NCBI GenBank assembly: GCA_013697635.1 | Contig: JACCWM010000009.1 | Coordinates: 1 to 63,209, forward strand | Direction: 5' to 3' | Source of the DNA: Lujinxingiaceae bacterium | GTDB taxonomy: Bacteria > Myxococcota_A > Bradymonadia > Bradymonadales > Bradymonadaceae | Length of the DNA stretch: 63,209 nt | Shown: positions 63,148 through 63,209 of the stretch, one piece after another | Layout: every line of letters begins with the position of its first letter | Position numbering within the stretch: the stretch's first letter is position 1 | Made by a program: the position numbers and the translations under genes | The notes under the pieces: model-generated | What the model was told of the DNA's origin: nothing | Seen by the model: only the letters and a program-made list of their open reading frames with translations | Databases searched by the model: none

Positions 63148-63209
63148 CTAGCCTGCGATCGGCACGACCGTCGCCTCCAGGCCCCCGGCGACCTTGGCCG
63201 ACCTTGGTC
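63148..63209 (-). CDS. C-terminal end of a gene that continues beyond the window
   Basis: On the minus strand an open frame enters from the window edge and ends with SAKVAGGLEATVVPIAG followed by TAG. The composition is protein-like, but only 20 codons are visible and no function can be given. Confidence 0.4.
   Translation of the reverse strand, partial: PRSAKVAGGLEATVVPIAG

Noticed and set aside
1-63209. rRNA, tRNA or CRISPR sequences
   Set aside because: No conserved rRNA stretches, cloverleaf patterns or spaced direct repeats were noticed on either strand, though faint tRNA genes cannot be excluded by eye.

Overview
The window is high-GC, densely coded bacterial chromosome with no rRNA, tRNA, CRISPR array or prophage that I could find. 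Several traits point to a deltaproteobacterial-type predator or complex-lifestyle lineage (Myxococcota/Bradymonadales-like; this is inference): large cytoplasmic Ser/Thr kinases fused to AAA ATPase and TPR regions, many Cys-rich lipoproteins, an exported RCC1-repeat protein, a PP2C phosphatase, and a ribosomal protein S16 with a long Ala/Glu tail.

Layout. 1-4.2 kb: three tandem paralogous Cys-rich lipoproteins, the first ending in nine copies of a GPEEVGGIID repeat. 4.3-8.6 kb: a B12-binding radical SAM protein, a small gene behind two Fur-box-like sites, two divergent ferritin-like genes and an exported RCC1-like protein. 8.7-11.5 kb: a minus-strand operon of an ATP-dependent DNA ligase-type protein and two proteins of unknown function. 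11.7-20 kb: mixed genes, including a Dickkopf-like lipoprotein, a DUF924 protein, two methyltransferases (one with a lipobox), an alcohol dehydrogenase/quinone reductase, a GNAT acetyltransferase, and a flavin monooxygenase with a coupled alpha/beta hydrolase. 20-23.5 kb: a serine hydrolase with a membrane tail and a REP-associated (Y1, HUH) transposase.

23.5-30.5 kb is a six-gene arginine operon transcribed leftwards in the order argF'-argG-argE-argB(NAGS/K)-argC-argH. The carbamoyltransferase has the hallmarks of N-acetylornithine carbamoyltransferase, so arginine is probably made through N-acetylcitrulline, as in Xanthomonas. 30.7-43.4 kb, all on the minus strand, carries a PP2C phosphatase, malate dehydrogenase, a parvulin lipoprotein, uvrC, a GT39-type membrane glycosyltransferase, an outer-membrane protein, the rpsP-khpA-rimM-trmD ribosome operon, and a CGFS glutaredoxin with a BolA protein. 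43.6-47.2 kb is a plus-strand beta-oxidation operon (FadN-like multifunctional enzyme and thiolase), preceded by a promoter and a TGAAT-N4-ATTCA palindrome.

47.3-49.3 kb holds a second tandem lipoprotein triplet, unrelated to the first, with eight conserved cysteines. 49.4-63 kb holds three giant kinase-ATPase-TPR genes. The middle one carries a one-base frameshift and a damaged Walker A motif. An FN3-like lipoprotein and a glycine-zipper membrane protein lie between the second and third. The last bases hold what looks like the C-terminal end of another minus-strand gene.

The most unusual items are the ligase operon, the two tandem Cys-rich lipoprotein families, and the acetylated arginine route with a bifunctional NAGS/K. 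All functions are read from motifs by eye; no database search was possible.
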